Origin: Motiliproteus sp.
Lineage (GTDB): Bacteria; Pseudomonadota; Gammaproteobacteria; Pseudomonadales; Balneatricaceae
Direction of reading: 5' to 3'
Assembly: GCA_026196225.1 (NCBI GenBank)
Contig: JAPHRD010000113.1
Coordinates: 1-32,578 of the forward strand
DNA length: 32,578 nt
Shown: positions 24,891-32,578 of the stretch, piece after piece
Numbering within the stretch: the first letter of the stretch is position 1
How the letters are laid out: every line of letters starts with the position of its first letter
Notes under the pieces: generated by a model
What the model saw: only the letters and a program-made list of their open reading frames with translations
What the model was told of the DNA's origin: nothing
Databases searched by the model: none
Translations under genes and position numbers: made by a program

Positions 24891-24906
24891 GAACTACCGT
24901 TTATCT

Positions 24907-25110
24907 TCAGTGATGCTGATGATCCCACCAGTGAAAGAGATGGTCACCAAAGTACCAGGCAAATCCAAATAGTATCATCGCACCAGCCATCACGGTATGC
25001 ATGCCGGCTCCGGCGTCTAACAAAAATAGAAATCCCATAACGATGGTAAAAATGGCCAATGATGTGCTCAGGTTGAGCTTTTTGCCGTTTTGAAAATCGC
25101 GATGCAACAT
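24907..25110 (-). CDS. 67-residue two-helix membrane protein with His-rich tail
   Basis: I do not recognise this gene. It encodes 67 residues: a basic N-terminus (MLHRDFQNGKK), two hydrophobic helices at about 15-32 and 38-54, and a tail GDHLFHWWDHQHH rich in His, Trp and Asp that could bind a metal. The ATG at 25110 is chosen because TAGGAG lies about eight bases upstream; an in-frame GTG at 25116 is less well placed. With lysine and arginine at the N-terminus, both ends are probably cytoplasmic. It is convergent to the hypothetical gene at 24360-24830. Confidence 0.65.
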   Translation of the reverse strand: MLHRDFQNGKKLNLSTSLAIFTIVMGFLFLLDAGAGMHTVMAGAMILFGFAWYFGDHLFHWWDHQHH

Positions 25111-25219
25111 AACCACTACTCCTACTGCGATTTAACAGTACAAGTATAGACAGTTGTTACGACAAGTTGTTGCAGGAAGCTGATATGAGGGTTGAGAGAT
25201 GAGACTGAGGGGCAAGGTA

Positions 25220-25255
25220 GGCGGCCCGATACTGGGAGAAATATCGGCTACCGCC
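25220..25255 (-). terminator. Interrupted hairpin downstream of the 78-residue gene
   Basis: Arms GGCGG-C-CCGATA and TATCGG-CTA-CCGCC pair over eleven bases with a small internal loop and a ten-base apex. It lies 20 bases past the stop codon of the minus-strand gene. There is no T-run, so its role as terminator is tentative. Confidence 0.45.
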
Positions 25256-25275
25256 CTAGATTCGGTCTGCCAAAC

Positions 25276-25512
25276 TTACGCGACAGTCAAACCTTCTTCG
25301 ATCCGTGCTTGCTGTGCAGCAACACGGCAACCGTAGACATTAACTTCACCTTTCCAACGCATCCAGGTGATAAAGTTAGTTACCGGTTCAAGGAACTTAG
25401 CCAGTACAGAAGGCCCTTCTTCAAAAGGCTGATCATAGGCGCCCATAGCTTGCAGTTCGCGGGCGATACGGCGGTCATCATCGGCGATGCCAGTAAAAAC
25501 CATTTGTCTCAT
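25276..25512 (-). CDS. 78-residue hypothetical protein
   Basis: I do not recognise this gene. It encodes 78 residues with no signal peptide or membrane helix. The N-terminal part is charged (ADDDRRIARELQAMGAYD), the middle holds FLEPVTNFITWMRWKGEVNVYG and the C-terminus is a short helix (AAQQARIEEGL). A GGAG lies 11 bases before the ATG, and a plausible promoter sits just upstream, which together with a hairpin after the stop supports a real gene. A second in-frame ATG at residue 4 is possible. Two other unrecognised short genes flank it. Confidence 0.55.
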   Translation of the reverse strand: MRQMVFTGIADDDRRIARELQAMGAYDQPFEEGPSVLAKFLEPVTNFITWMRWKGEVNVYGCRVAAQQARIEEGLTVA

Positions 25513-25550
25513 CGGGATAGACTCCAGGACGGGGTTAGAGATTAGACGTT

Positions 25551-25579
25551 AGTATAATGACCTCTACTGTAACGCACAA
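25551..25579 (-). promoter_or_regulatory. Candidate sigma-70 promoter of the 78-residue gene
   Basis: On the minus strand TTGTGC (25579-25574) and TATACT (25556-25551) are separated by 17 bases. Transcription would start about 32 bases before the ATG. The -35 box is a weak match. Confidence 0.4.
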
Positions 25580-25644
25580 ATAGTGATCAACATTATCTAA
25601 CTCACCGCTTGATCGAGATCAGCTGAGCATTGCGCTCTTTCCCC

Positions 25645-26034
25645 TCAATGCACTCGTTGCTTCAGGGCGTTATGCATCAAGTGGGCGTAAACATTGGGGA
25701 AACTGGCAAGAAACTGCCAAAACTCTGAGAGGGCCATCACACCGATAAATTCATCTAGCAGATCACCGTCTTTCTCGTAATAGAGCACAGCCTGCTCCAA
25801 GCCAGCTATCAGAAAAGCGGTATACCGTCGCTCCATTAAACCATCAAAGCTGACGAACAATGCCGGGCTACTAGGTTCGAAAGTCTCGGGAACATAGGGC
25901 TTAACGTCCCGAATCAATGACTCCGGTAGCTGATTCCAGCGCTCGGTACAGGCGACGATTTCAAATGCTGCAAGCTTTTGCTCCCAACCAGCGATCAAGC
26001 TGTCTGCTTGTGAATCCACATACCCCATGGACAT
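25645..26034 (-). CDS. 129-residue hypothetical protein
   Basis: I do not recognise this gene. It encodes 129 residues, mostly helical and acidic by appearance, without signal peptide or membrane helix. Features are SQADSLIAGWEQKLAAFEIVACTERWNQLPESL, ETFEPSSPALFVSFDGLMERRY, GLEQAVLYYEKDGDLLDEFIG and a C-terminal FPNVYAHLMHNALKQRVH. The ATG at 26034 follows GGAGG by seven bases; an in-frame GTG at 26040 would place the site too close. It lies between the terminator of the NCS2-like permease and the 78-residue gene and probably has its own promoter. Confidence 0.6.
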   Translation of the reverse strand: MSMGYVDSQADSLIAGWEQKLAAFEIVACTERWNQLPESLIRDVKPYVPETFEPSSPALFVSFDGLMERRYTAFLIAGLEQAVLYYEKDGDLLDEFIGVMALSEFWQFLASFPNVYAHLMHNALKQRVH

Positions 26035-26128
26035 CCCCACTCCTCCGCAATGGCAATCGACGCTTGTAATTCTGGCATGTCATTGGCGCTCTGCAAGCCG
26101 ACTTTTTGAGAAGTTGATTTCTATCCAT

Positions 26129-26162
26129 AAAAAACCGGCCCCTCCTTAAATGGAGAAGCCGG
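26129..26162 (-). terminator. Rho-independent terminator of the NCS2-like permease
   Basis: Read on the minus strand, CCGGCTTCTCC pairs with GGAGGGGCCGG over eleven positions (two G-T) around a six-base loop, followed by six T. It starts 35 bases after the permease stop codon. Confidence 0.93.
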
Positions 26163-26197
26163 CTATTGCGTTGGTACGGAATCGCTACATGCAGGCG

Positions 26198-27601
26198 TTA
26201 CGCGTTTCCGTAATCCTCCGCCCGTTCTTCTATATGAATGGGCTCTTCCGGCTCCTCTCCAGCATGCTCAGCCTGAGCTTTCTTGCTGCGCATTTCGATG
26301 ATCAAATAGAGCACGACACCAGCACCTAGCCCCCAGGCGGCACCGTAAACGGCTAGCACCACACCCATGGTTCCCGCGACGCCCATAGAGGTGGCATTAT
26401 CAACCTGCTCAACCGCAACACTGATACACAGGTAACCGGTGATCAGCAAAGTGATAGACAGAGCGATGGGAAGTACCGGTTTGAACAGCGTAACCAACGG
26501 CAGCATAAACAGGGCGATAAAGCCAACGATCCAGAATACACCGGCACCACTATAGATAGTGTCCATAGCAGAACGACCATAACGATAACGTTCAGCGATA
26601 GTTGCCATTGCACCAGTGAACAAAGGTCCAGCCAATCCAGGATAAGGTGCAAAGAAGGCGTGAATCAGGTTACGGATACCCGTGATGATATGTACACGGT
26701 CAACGTTAACTTCAATCTTCTCGTCTGGACGCAAGTGATCAACGCGGTCCAGCAACGACTGGCCGACAATGATGTCACCAAAGGCGATGATATAAGCAAT
26801 GATCGCAGTAGGAATCGCCATCCAGAGAATATCCATGCCAGGGAATCCAAGGGTCCAAGGCAGGTAGTTCCACATCTCAGAGAACGCTGGAGTACTAAGA
26901 CCGAACTCAACTTCTGGCAGCTGATATTCACCGATAATCCAACCGATAGCCATCGCAATCAAGGTGCCTGGAACCATACCGTAGCTGGAAATGATTTTAG
27001 CCCAGCGGTGCTTTTCAATCAGGTCACGGAATGATAGTGAGAACAGCATGTAAGCGGTCACCGCAAAACCGATAGCCAGAGCGTAAGGCGTGTTAGCCAG
27101 ACGGCCACCTTCGGATATTTCACCGGTTATCGCGGCAATACCTGCACCTAACAAGATTCCGGCTTTCATGGAGCTTGGAAACAGATCCACCAACTTGGTA
27201 CCCAATCGGGTAACACCCAGGAAGAAGAAGATAAAGGCCACCACCAATTGCAAACCAACCAACGCGCGGATAGCGTCTGGACCTGGCTCGAATTGACCGA
27301 TATACAGTAGCACTACGGGAATGGCAGGTGTAATCCAACCAGGCACGAAGGGCGTACCCAACAAGTTAGGTAGCATAAAGCCGAAACCGCACACAACGAC
27401 ATAAGCTAAAGCAACATCGTAGGGTAAGCCTAGGAATCTTTCCAACAGCGGAATCATGGCCATGGCGACCACAAACATGATCATCGCCTGGATGGTTTCA
27501 GCCATTTCCCAACGGTAGTGAATAAAGGGTAATCGAATTTTAAAGGGCCCGGCGGGCCAATAGGGATGCTCATCCCCATGCTTGCGCTTAATCAGTGCCA
27601 T
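26198..27601 (-). CDS. Putative NCS2-like (SLC23-type) membrane permease
   Basis: A 467-residue inner-membrane transporter with roughly twelve to fourteen hydrophobic segments and a soluble acidic C-terminal tail (EHAGEEPEEPIHIEERAEDYGNA). The layout, with glycine/proline-rich half-helices such as GFGFMLPNLLGTPFVPGW, FGDIIVGQSLLDRVDH and AFFAPYPGLAGPLFTGAMATIAERYRYG, resembles the NCS2/UraA-SulP fold that carries nucleobases or anions by an elevator mechanism. I do not see the exact nucleobase-family signature, so the substrate is open. The ATG at 27601 follows GAGG by six bases; an upstream ATG at 27613 has no ribosome site. It is a single gene with its own terminator. Confidence 0.7.
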   Translation of the reverse strand: MALIKRKHGDEHPYWPAGPFKIRLPFIHYRWEMAETIQAMIMFVVAMAMIPLLERFLGLPYDVALAYVVVCGFGFMLPNLLGTPFVPGWITPAIPVVLLYIGQFEPGPDAIRALVGLQLVVAFIFFFLGVTRLGTKLVDLFPSSMKAGILLGAGIAAITGEISEGGRLANTPYALAIGFAVTAYMLFSLSFRDLIEKHRWAKIISSYGMVPGTLIAMAIGWIIGEYQLPEVEFGLSTPAFSEMWNYLPWTLGFPGMDILWMAIPTAIIAYIIAFGDIIVGQSLLDRVDHLRPDEKIEVNVDRVHIITGIRNLIHAFFAPYPGLAGPLFTGAMATIAERYRYGRSAMDTIYSGAGVFWIVGFIALFMLPLVTLFKPVLPIALSITLLITGYLCISVAVEQVDNATSMGVAGTMGVVLAVYGAAWGLGAGVVLYLIIEMRSKKAQAEHAGEEPEEPIHIEERAEDYGNA

Positions 27602-28207
27602 GGTTAGCCTCATCTGATAATTGTGATTTTAAGTCTGAATGGAGCCCGTTCCGGAGCTCGTGGCAGAATGCTTTACGTCGCAATTATTTTTGTTTGAGGC
27701 GATCGAAGTTGCGCAAAATTAGTGCAAATAAAGGAAGGAGTCGACCACCAGGAATACGACTTTAGTCTGGGAATACGACTAATTAATAAGGGTTTTTACC
27801 TAGGGGTTAACACTTAATTGATAAAAGCTAATTTATTTAATAGATTTTGATCATTAGTTATTCAAAACCATAGTTTGGATAACAAGCCCCACCACCAAAA
27901 CAGTCAACCCAAAAGAGAACAACAAGTAATAGGACTGGAAGACACTTTAGGAGGAAATCGGTGTAATAGAAATGCTCAGCCCTCCTCGTAAAACTAACGC
28001 CCAATACCGAACCCTCAAAACAGCGATCACATTTGTCACTAAAGATTGACAATCCCTTTCCCACAGTTCAAGAATGATCGGGTAAGGTAAAGTAATGTAA
28101 AGCTTTATCCCTTATTACATACGACCGGCTCAAGCTCAGGTACTATGATCGAATAACGCAGGTCACAAAAACGAATCTCAAATTTCTACATACCGGTGAG
28201 TTAATCT
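27602..28207. promoter_or_regulatory. 600-base divergent region upstream of the permease and the RND operon
   Basis: The longest gene-free stretch of the window, AT-rich in its middle part. It contains an 11-base direct repeat GGAATACGACT at 27751-27761 and 27770-27780 (19-base period). TTGACA at 28046-28051 followed after 18 bases by AAGAAT (28070-28075) could be the RND promoter, leaving a leader of about 125 bases. A 68-codon frame on the minus strand at 27858-28064 has no ribosome site and I do not call it. Confidence 0.45.
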
Positions 28208-29293
28208 GTGAAAACCAAGCATGCACACTTTTCGGTCCACTCCAGTATCTTATTGTTGCTATGGTTCGTTACTCAAACCCTACATGCGCAAACAGCTCCC
28301 TCGGTGGTAGTCACCACGGTTAAAAAGCAGGAACTGACCGAGTTAGTCCCTGTATCCGGCACCGTCAGCACACCCAAAGTCAGCCAACTCTCTACCGGTG
28401 TCGCCGGTCTCGTTGAGGAAGTACTGGTCGAGGGAGGTGATGCTGTGGAAAAAGGAGCACTGCTTCTGAAGTTAGATCCGGCGCTGGCCAGTTGGTCACT
28501 GAAGGCTACCCAGGCTGCCACTGAGCAGTCAAAAGAGGAGCTGACCGATGCCCAACGTCGGTTAAATGACGTTAAGCAGCTGAGAAAAAACCGCGCAATT
28601 GCCGAGACCGAGCTAAAGAACCGACAAAGCGAAGTGCGCTTGGATATTGCCACCCTGAAGCTGCGACAGGCCCAGCAAGAACAGCAACAGGAGCGCCTTA
28701 ACCGCCACACTTTGGAAGCACCCTTTGCTGGCGTGATCACCAAAAAGCATACCGAGGCGGGAGCCTGGGTCGATGCGGGTGACGCGGTGCTGGAGTTGTT
28801 AGCCGTGGAAGGCCTGCGGATCGATCTACAGATTCCCCAAGGATACTTTCCCCGAATTAACAAAAGCACACCGTTAGAGGTTCGTCTCGACGCATTGGGA
28901 GATAGATCTGTCTCTGCAAGCATTGGTGAAATCATTCCCGTTAGCGACCCCAACGCCCGTACCTTTCTGATCCGTGCCTATCCCCAACAGGCAAACCTAG
29001 CTCTAACACCAGGCATGTCCGCCAGTGCCATACTACATCTCAAAACAGACACCCAAAGCTTGGTGGTATCGCGCGATGCGCTACTGCGTCACCCGGATGG
29101 CCGTATCAGCGCCTGGGTAGTCAAAGCCAAAGGCGATGACAACCAAGTGGAGGAACGCCAGATTAAAATCGGCCTCGCTTTTAACGGCTTGGTAGAGATT
29201 CGATCGGGGCTGGACCTTGGCGATAAAGTGGTGGTCGAAGGCAATGAAGCCCTGAAAGCAGGTCAGTCTGTGAAACTGCACGGAAATAGATAG
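28208..29293 (+). CDS. RND efflux periplasmic adaptor (membrane fusion protein)
   Basis: A 361-residue HlyD/AcrA-family adaptor linking an RND pump to an outer-membrane channel. The signal peptide ends at about residue 27 (TLHAQ). The barrel-sandwich (lipoyl) halves contain VPVSGTVSTPKVSQLSTGVAGLVEEVLVEGGDAVEKG and HTLEAPFAGVITKKHTEAGAWVDAGD, with an alpha-hairpin of about 50 residues between them (ATEQSKEELTDAQRRLNDVKQL onwards, rich in Gln and Leu). Beta-barrel and membrane-proximal domains follow (ALTPGMSASAILHL, IRSGLDLGDKVVVEGNEALKAGQSV). The start codon is GTG at 28208 with GGTGAG about eight bases upstream. No lipobox cysteine is seen. The pump gene begins nine bases later, and the pair forms one operon. 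Confidence 0.93.
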   Translation: MKTKHAHFSVHSSILLLLWFVTQTLHAQTAPSVVVTTVKKQELTELVPVSGTVSTPKVSQLSTGVAGLVEEVLVEGGDAVEKGALLLKLDPALASWSLKATQAATEQSKEELTDAQRRLNDVKQLRKNRAIAETELKNRQSEVRLDIATLKLRQAQQEQQQERLNRHTLEAPFAGVITKKHTEAGAWVDAGDAVLELLAVEGLRIDLQIPQGYFPRINKSTPLEVRLDALGDRSVSASIGEIIPVSDPNARTFLIRAYPQQANLALTPGMSASAILHLKTDTQSLVVSRDALLRHPDGRISAWVVKAKGDDNQVEERQIKIGLAFNGLVEIRSGLDLGDKVVVEGNEALKAGQSVKLHGNR

Positions 29294-29302
29294 GCCCTAG
29301 CC

Positions 29303-32300
29303 ATGTTCGAGCGCCTGATTCAACGCGGAACCCTCACCACGGTCGTGGTACTGATCATCTGTGTGATCGGCATCGTCTCAGCAACGCGCATCCCCGTGCA
29401 GATGATCCCCGATCTCGATGTACGAACCATCAGCATCCGAACCGCCTGGCCCGGTGCCACACCCCAGGATGTTGAGAAAGAGATTCTTATCGAGCAGGAA
29501 GAATACCTACGCTCCATCCCCAGCCTGACCCGGATGATCGCCACCGCAAACTTTGGCCGTGCAAGTATTGAGCTGGAATTCCCCCACGGCGTCGATATCA
29601 ACGAAACCCTGATCCGCGTCACCAATGCACTCAGCCAAGTGCCCAGCTACCCCAACAACGTCAAAGAGCCCCGGATTTACGCTACCTCATTCTCCGCCAA
29701 CTCCTTTATGTATTTCCGCGTCGCCACCCTTCCGGGAAATCCGCGGGGATTGAATATGGTGCTGATGAAGGATTTTCTGGAAGACAACGTTCAGACCCAG
29801 ATGGAAAATATTCCCGGTGTCTCCCGGGTGAATGTCTTCGGCGGTGCCGACCGGCAGATCCAGATCTTAATCGATCCGGCCAAACTATCTGAACGGCAGC
29901 TGACGGTCACCGACATTAGAAATAGCATTCGATCTCGAAATCGCGATGTTTCCGGCGGAGAGATTGAATCCGGAAAACGCCGTTATCTACTGCGCACCAT
30001 TGGTCGTTTTCAGGATCTGGAAGATCTACGCCAGCTGATCCTGTCCCGTCGCGGAGACGCCCTCATTCGTCTTCGCGATGTTGCCCAAATTCAACTGGAT
30101 CACTCCGAGCTGGGAGGCTACTCCTACACCGATGGCCATCCGGGAATCTGGTTATCGGTCCGACGTGAAGATGGCGCCAACGTTATCAATATCAAAAAGG
30201 CGCTGCTGCCAACCATGGACCGTCTCAATCAGGAGGTGTTAAAACCTGCCGGATTGCAGATGCGGTTAATCGCGGATGATGTGGGATATGTTCAGGCATC
30301 GCTGAAGAATGTCTGGAAAAATCTACTGCTCGGCGCACTGCTAGCAAGCACCGTACTCTATCTTTTCCTGCGTTCCGGTCGTGCCACCCTGGTGGGCGTG
30401 ATGGGCATCCCAGTCTGTACCATCGCTGCATTCCTGGGGCTACTACTGGCAGAAAGAACCATTAATGTTATTTCCCTCGCTGGCGTTGCTTTCGCCTTGG
30501 GGATGACGCTGGACAACAGCATCGTGGTTCTGGAGAGCATCGAATTGGCTCGGCAACGAGGCCTGAATCACTTCCGATCAGCTGTTGAAGGGGTTCGGAA
30601 AGTTTGGCCCGCAGTACTCGCGTCCACCCTGACCACCATTCTGGTTTTTATACCTATCCTGTTTATTGAGCAGGAAGCGGGACAGCTCTATTCCGATATC
30701 GCCCTGGCGGTATCCGCCGCCATTCTTGCCTCCATGTTGATCGCCATTACCGTGCTGCCCACCGCCTGCGCCCGTATGTCTTTCCGCTCCGAGCAGCAAG
30801 GATTGCCACCTGATCGAGGGCTTAGAGGCTGGATACTGGACGGAATTGACTGGCTCTGCGGCGGCCCCCTACGCAGATCGCTAACCCTAGTGGTAAGCGT
30901 AGTTGTCAGCGTCACCATTTTTCTGACTCTGACACCCGCAGCCGAATATCTGCCGGAAGGTGAAGAGCCCAAGACCTTTGCGCGCTTACATGCGCCCCCC
31001 GGCTACAACCTTAAAACCATGGCAGTCATCGCTGATGATCTGCAGGAGTATTTCCTGCCGTTCCTAGAACACGAATCCAGCCAGTTCGAGGCCGGAGAAA
31101 CTAAGGTCCCTGCCCTAAAATACCTAAATCTTCGGGTCGATTCCGGCGGCGTCCGAATCATCTCCCAACCCAAAGATCCCAACCATATCCACGAGTTGAT
31201 GGATGCCATTCAAGAACGCTATCGCACCTACCCCGGCATGCGTTCCTTTGTTGCCCGTGGCTCAATCATTACCAGCAACAATGGCGGAACCCGAAGCGTC
31301 AATTTGGATATTGCCGGTGCCGACCTGGCTACCCTCTACGAAGTCGCACTAACCGCCTATCGGCGAGCGGAAGAAGTCTTTGATAACCCACGGATTCGCG
31401 CCACCCCTCCGAGCTTGTCACTATCGCAACCTCTGGTTGAGATGCGTCCTGATTGGGATCGAGCAGCGGAATTGGGTGTCAATGCCAGCGATATCGGCTT
31501 TACCGTATCAGCACTAACCGATGGTGCCTTTGTCGATGAGTTCCTGATGAACGATGACAAGGTTGATATCTACCTCTACAGCCAGTCCGGCACCGCCAGT
31601 GATCTGGACAGCCTATCAACGCTGCAGATATTTACCCCCAACGGTACCGTGCTGCCTCTGACCAATCTGATCAGCATCGAAGAGACCGTCGATTCCAACA
31701 GTATTCGCCGCGTCGATGGCCGCCGGATGGTTACCCTCAGTATTATTCCACCACAGAATGTTGCTCTTGAAACAGCGGTAGAAAGAGTCCGCAAAGAGGT
31801 GGTTCAGCATCTTCGCGACACCGGCGAAGTCCCTCTCAGCGTCAACATGTCCATCTCCGGTGCCAGCGACCAGCTAGACGCTACCCGAGAAGCCCTCAGC
31901 AGCAATTATCTGGTCGCCGTGGTAATCATCTACCTACTACTGGTAGCTATCTTTAATCACTGGGGCTACCCACTGCTAATCATGATCACCATTCCTTTGG
32001 GAGTTGCGGGAGGTATCTTCGGTCTATGGGCGATGAACTGGGTCGGCGCCCAACTACCCCAGTTTGGACTACCGGCCATGAGCCAGTCCTTCGATATGAT
32101 CGCTATGTTAGGTTTCTTAATTCTGATGGGAACAGTGGTGAACAACCCAATACTGATCGTCCACCAGGCCATGAACAATGTCCGTGAAGCCTCAATGGGG
32201 CCAAGAGAAGCCGTACGAGATGCCGTTACAACACGACTAAGGCCAATCGCCATGTCCACCCTCACCACCGTATTTGGCTTGGCACCACTGGTATTCCTGC

Positions 32301-32458
32301 CAGGAGAAGGGGCTGAACTTTACCGAGGTGTCGGGGCAATTGTACTGTTTGGACTGCTGGGAACGGCTGTGGTATCACTCACGTTTTTGCCGGCCCTGAC
32401 TGTGATGGTGCTGGGGTTTGGAAAGTCAAGAAACGACGAGAGTAGGCTTACTGACTAA
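29303..32458 (+). CDS. RND efflux pump inner-membrane subunit
   Basis: A 1051-residue proton-driven RND permease with twelve transmembrane helices in the usual 1+5 and 1+5 pattern, split by two large periplasmic loops (porter and docking domains). It opens FERLIQRGTLTTVVVLIICVIGIVSATRIPVQMIPDLD and has the family segments AWPGATPQDVEKEI, FALGMTLDNSIVVLESIELARQRG (TM4), STLTTILVFIPILF and TTRLRPIAMSTLTTVFGLAPLVF. In the proton relay the TM4 acidic pair is D404-N405 and the TM10 lysine is N947 (VVNNPILIV). This is a variant I associate with several subfamilies outside the classical AcrB group. The substrate is unknown. No outer-membrane factor gene follows within the window. Confidence 0.94.
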   Translation: MFERLIQRGTLTTVVVLIICVIGIVSATRIPVQMIPDLDVRTISIRTAWPGATPQDVEKEILIEQEEYLRSIPSLTRMIATANFGRASIELEFPHGVDINETLIRVTNALSQVPSYPNNVKEPRIYATSFSANSFMYFRVATLPGNPRGLNMVLMKDFLEDNVQTQMENIPGVSRVNVFGGADRQIQILIDPAKLSERQLTVTDIRNSIRSRNRDVSGGEIESGKRRYLLRTIGRFQDLEDLRQLILSRRGDALIRLRDVAQIQLDHSELGGYSYTDGHPGIWLSVRREDGANVINIKKALLPTMDRLNQEVLKPAGLQMRLIADDVGYVQASLKNVWKNLLLGALLASTVLYLFLRSGRATLVGVMGIPVCTIAAFLGLLLAERTINVISLAGVAFALGMTLDNSIVVLESIELARQRGLNHFRSAVEGVRKVWPAVLASTLTTILVFIPILFIEQEAGQLYSDIALAVSAAILASMLIAITVLPTACARMSFRSEQQGLPPDRGLRGWILDGIDWLCGGPLRRSLTLVVSVVVSVTIFLTLTPAAEYLPEGEEPKTFARLHAPPGYNLKTMAVIADDLQEYFLPFLEHESSQFEAGETKVPALKYLNLRVDSGGVRIISQPKDPNHIHELMDAIQERYRTYPGMRSFVARGSIITSNNGGTRSVNLDIAGADLATLYEVALTAYRRAEEVFDNPRIRATPPSLSLSQPLVEMRPDWDRAAELGVNASDIGFTVSALTDGAFVDEFLMNDDKVDIYLYSQSGTASDLDSLSTLQIFTPNGTVLPLTNLISIEETVDSNSIRRVDGRRMVTLSIIPPQNVALETAVERVRKEVVQHLRDTGEVPLSVNMSISGASDQLDATREALSSNYLVAVVIIYLLLVAIFNHWGYPLLIMITIPLGVAGGIFGLWAMNWVGAQLPQFGLPAMSQSFDMIAMLGFLILMGTVVNNPILIVHQAMNNVREASMGPREAVRDAVTTRLRPIAMSTLTTVFGLAPLVFLPGEGAELYRGVGAIVLFGLLGTAVVSLTFLPALTVMVLGFGKSRNDESRLTD

Positions 32459-32504
32459 ATAAGAATTAACTCTATGAGACTGGTTAGGGAACATGCGAAT
32501 AAGT

Positions 32505-32544
32505 CCCTCAGCATGAGACAATTCACGTTCTGATGTACTGAGGG
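32505..32544 (+). terminator. Possible hairpin downstream of the RND pump gene
   Basis: CCCTCAG (32505-32511) and CTGAGGG (32538-32544) are perfect seven-base arms around 26 bases, with a further CAT/ATG match inside. No T-run follows. It lies 47 bases past the pump stop codon. Confidence 0.35.
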
Positions 32545-32578
32545 CTACTCAATGGACCACCAACTCTCCTTCGCTGAC

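Noticed and set aside
27858-28064. A 68-codon minus-strand frame with a hydrophobic stretch in the intergenic region.
   Set aside because: It would start at GTG without a ribosome site and lies in AT-rich DNA with the likely RND promoter on the other strand.

Overview
The window reads as chromosomal DNA of a marine-type gammaproteobacterium (Oceanospirillales or Alteromonadales-like). This is inferred from the protein families (ElaA, PepQ, YfcG-like GST, LivFGHM-type ABC genes, TonB-dependent receptor, RND pump), the moderate GC content and the dense gene packing. I see no rRNA, tRNA, CRISPR array, insertion sequence or phage gene. About 25 protein genes are supported.

Region 1 (118-6058) is a possible cyclic-AMP module. 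A class II cAMP phosphodiesterase (minus) faces away from a plus-strand run of a GAF-PilB/GspE-type assembly ATPase, a CHASE2 class III adenylate cyclase and a small PlsC-like acyltransferase. The gene that makes cAMP, a gene that would destroy it, and an ATPase with a possible cyclic-nucleotide-binding GAF domain lie side by side. This is the best candidate for an undescribed functional system here.

Region 2 (6033-10030, all minus) is a probable four-gene operon: YfcG-like GST, TSUP permease, cytosolic M14 carboxypeptidase and PepQ. The carboxypeptidase carries a hexanucleotide microsatellite encoding an Asn/Gln tract. Region 3 (10037-15452) holds a secreted MsrA-MsrB fusion with only three cysteines, a TonB-dependent receptor, ElaA, a DUF2470-like protein and a 51-residue membrane protein behind a good sigma-54 promoter match.

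Region 4 (15533-24268) pairs a double-Cache hybrid histidine kinase and an OmpR-type regulator (minus) with a divergent five-gene branched-chain-amino-acid-type ABC importer (two ATPases, binding protein, two permeases; plus). Two palindromes sharing an ACGT core lie between them, so the two-component system probably controls the importer. The importer ends in a strong intrinsic terminator.

Region 5 (24360-27601) contains four short unrecognised genes, one with a histidine-rich tail, then an NCS2-like permease with a clear terminator. Region 6 (28208-32458) is a two-gene RND efflux operon (periplasmic adaptor and inner-membrane pump) with no outer-membrane channel or regulator in view. The first 117 bases and the last 120 hold no recognisable gene.
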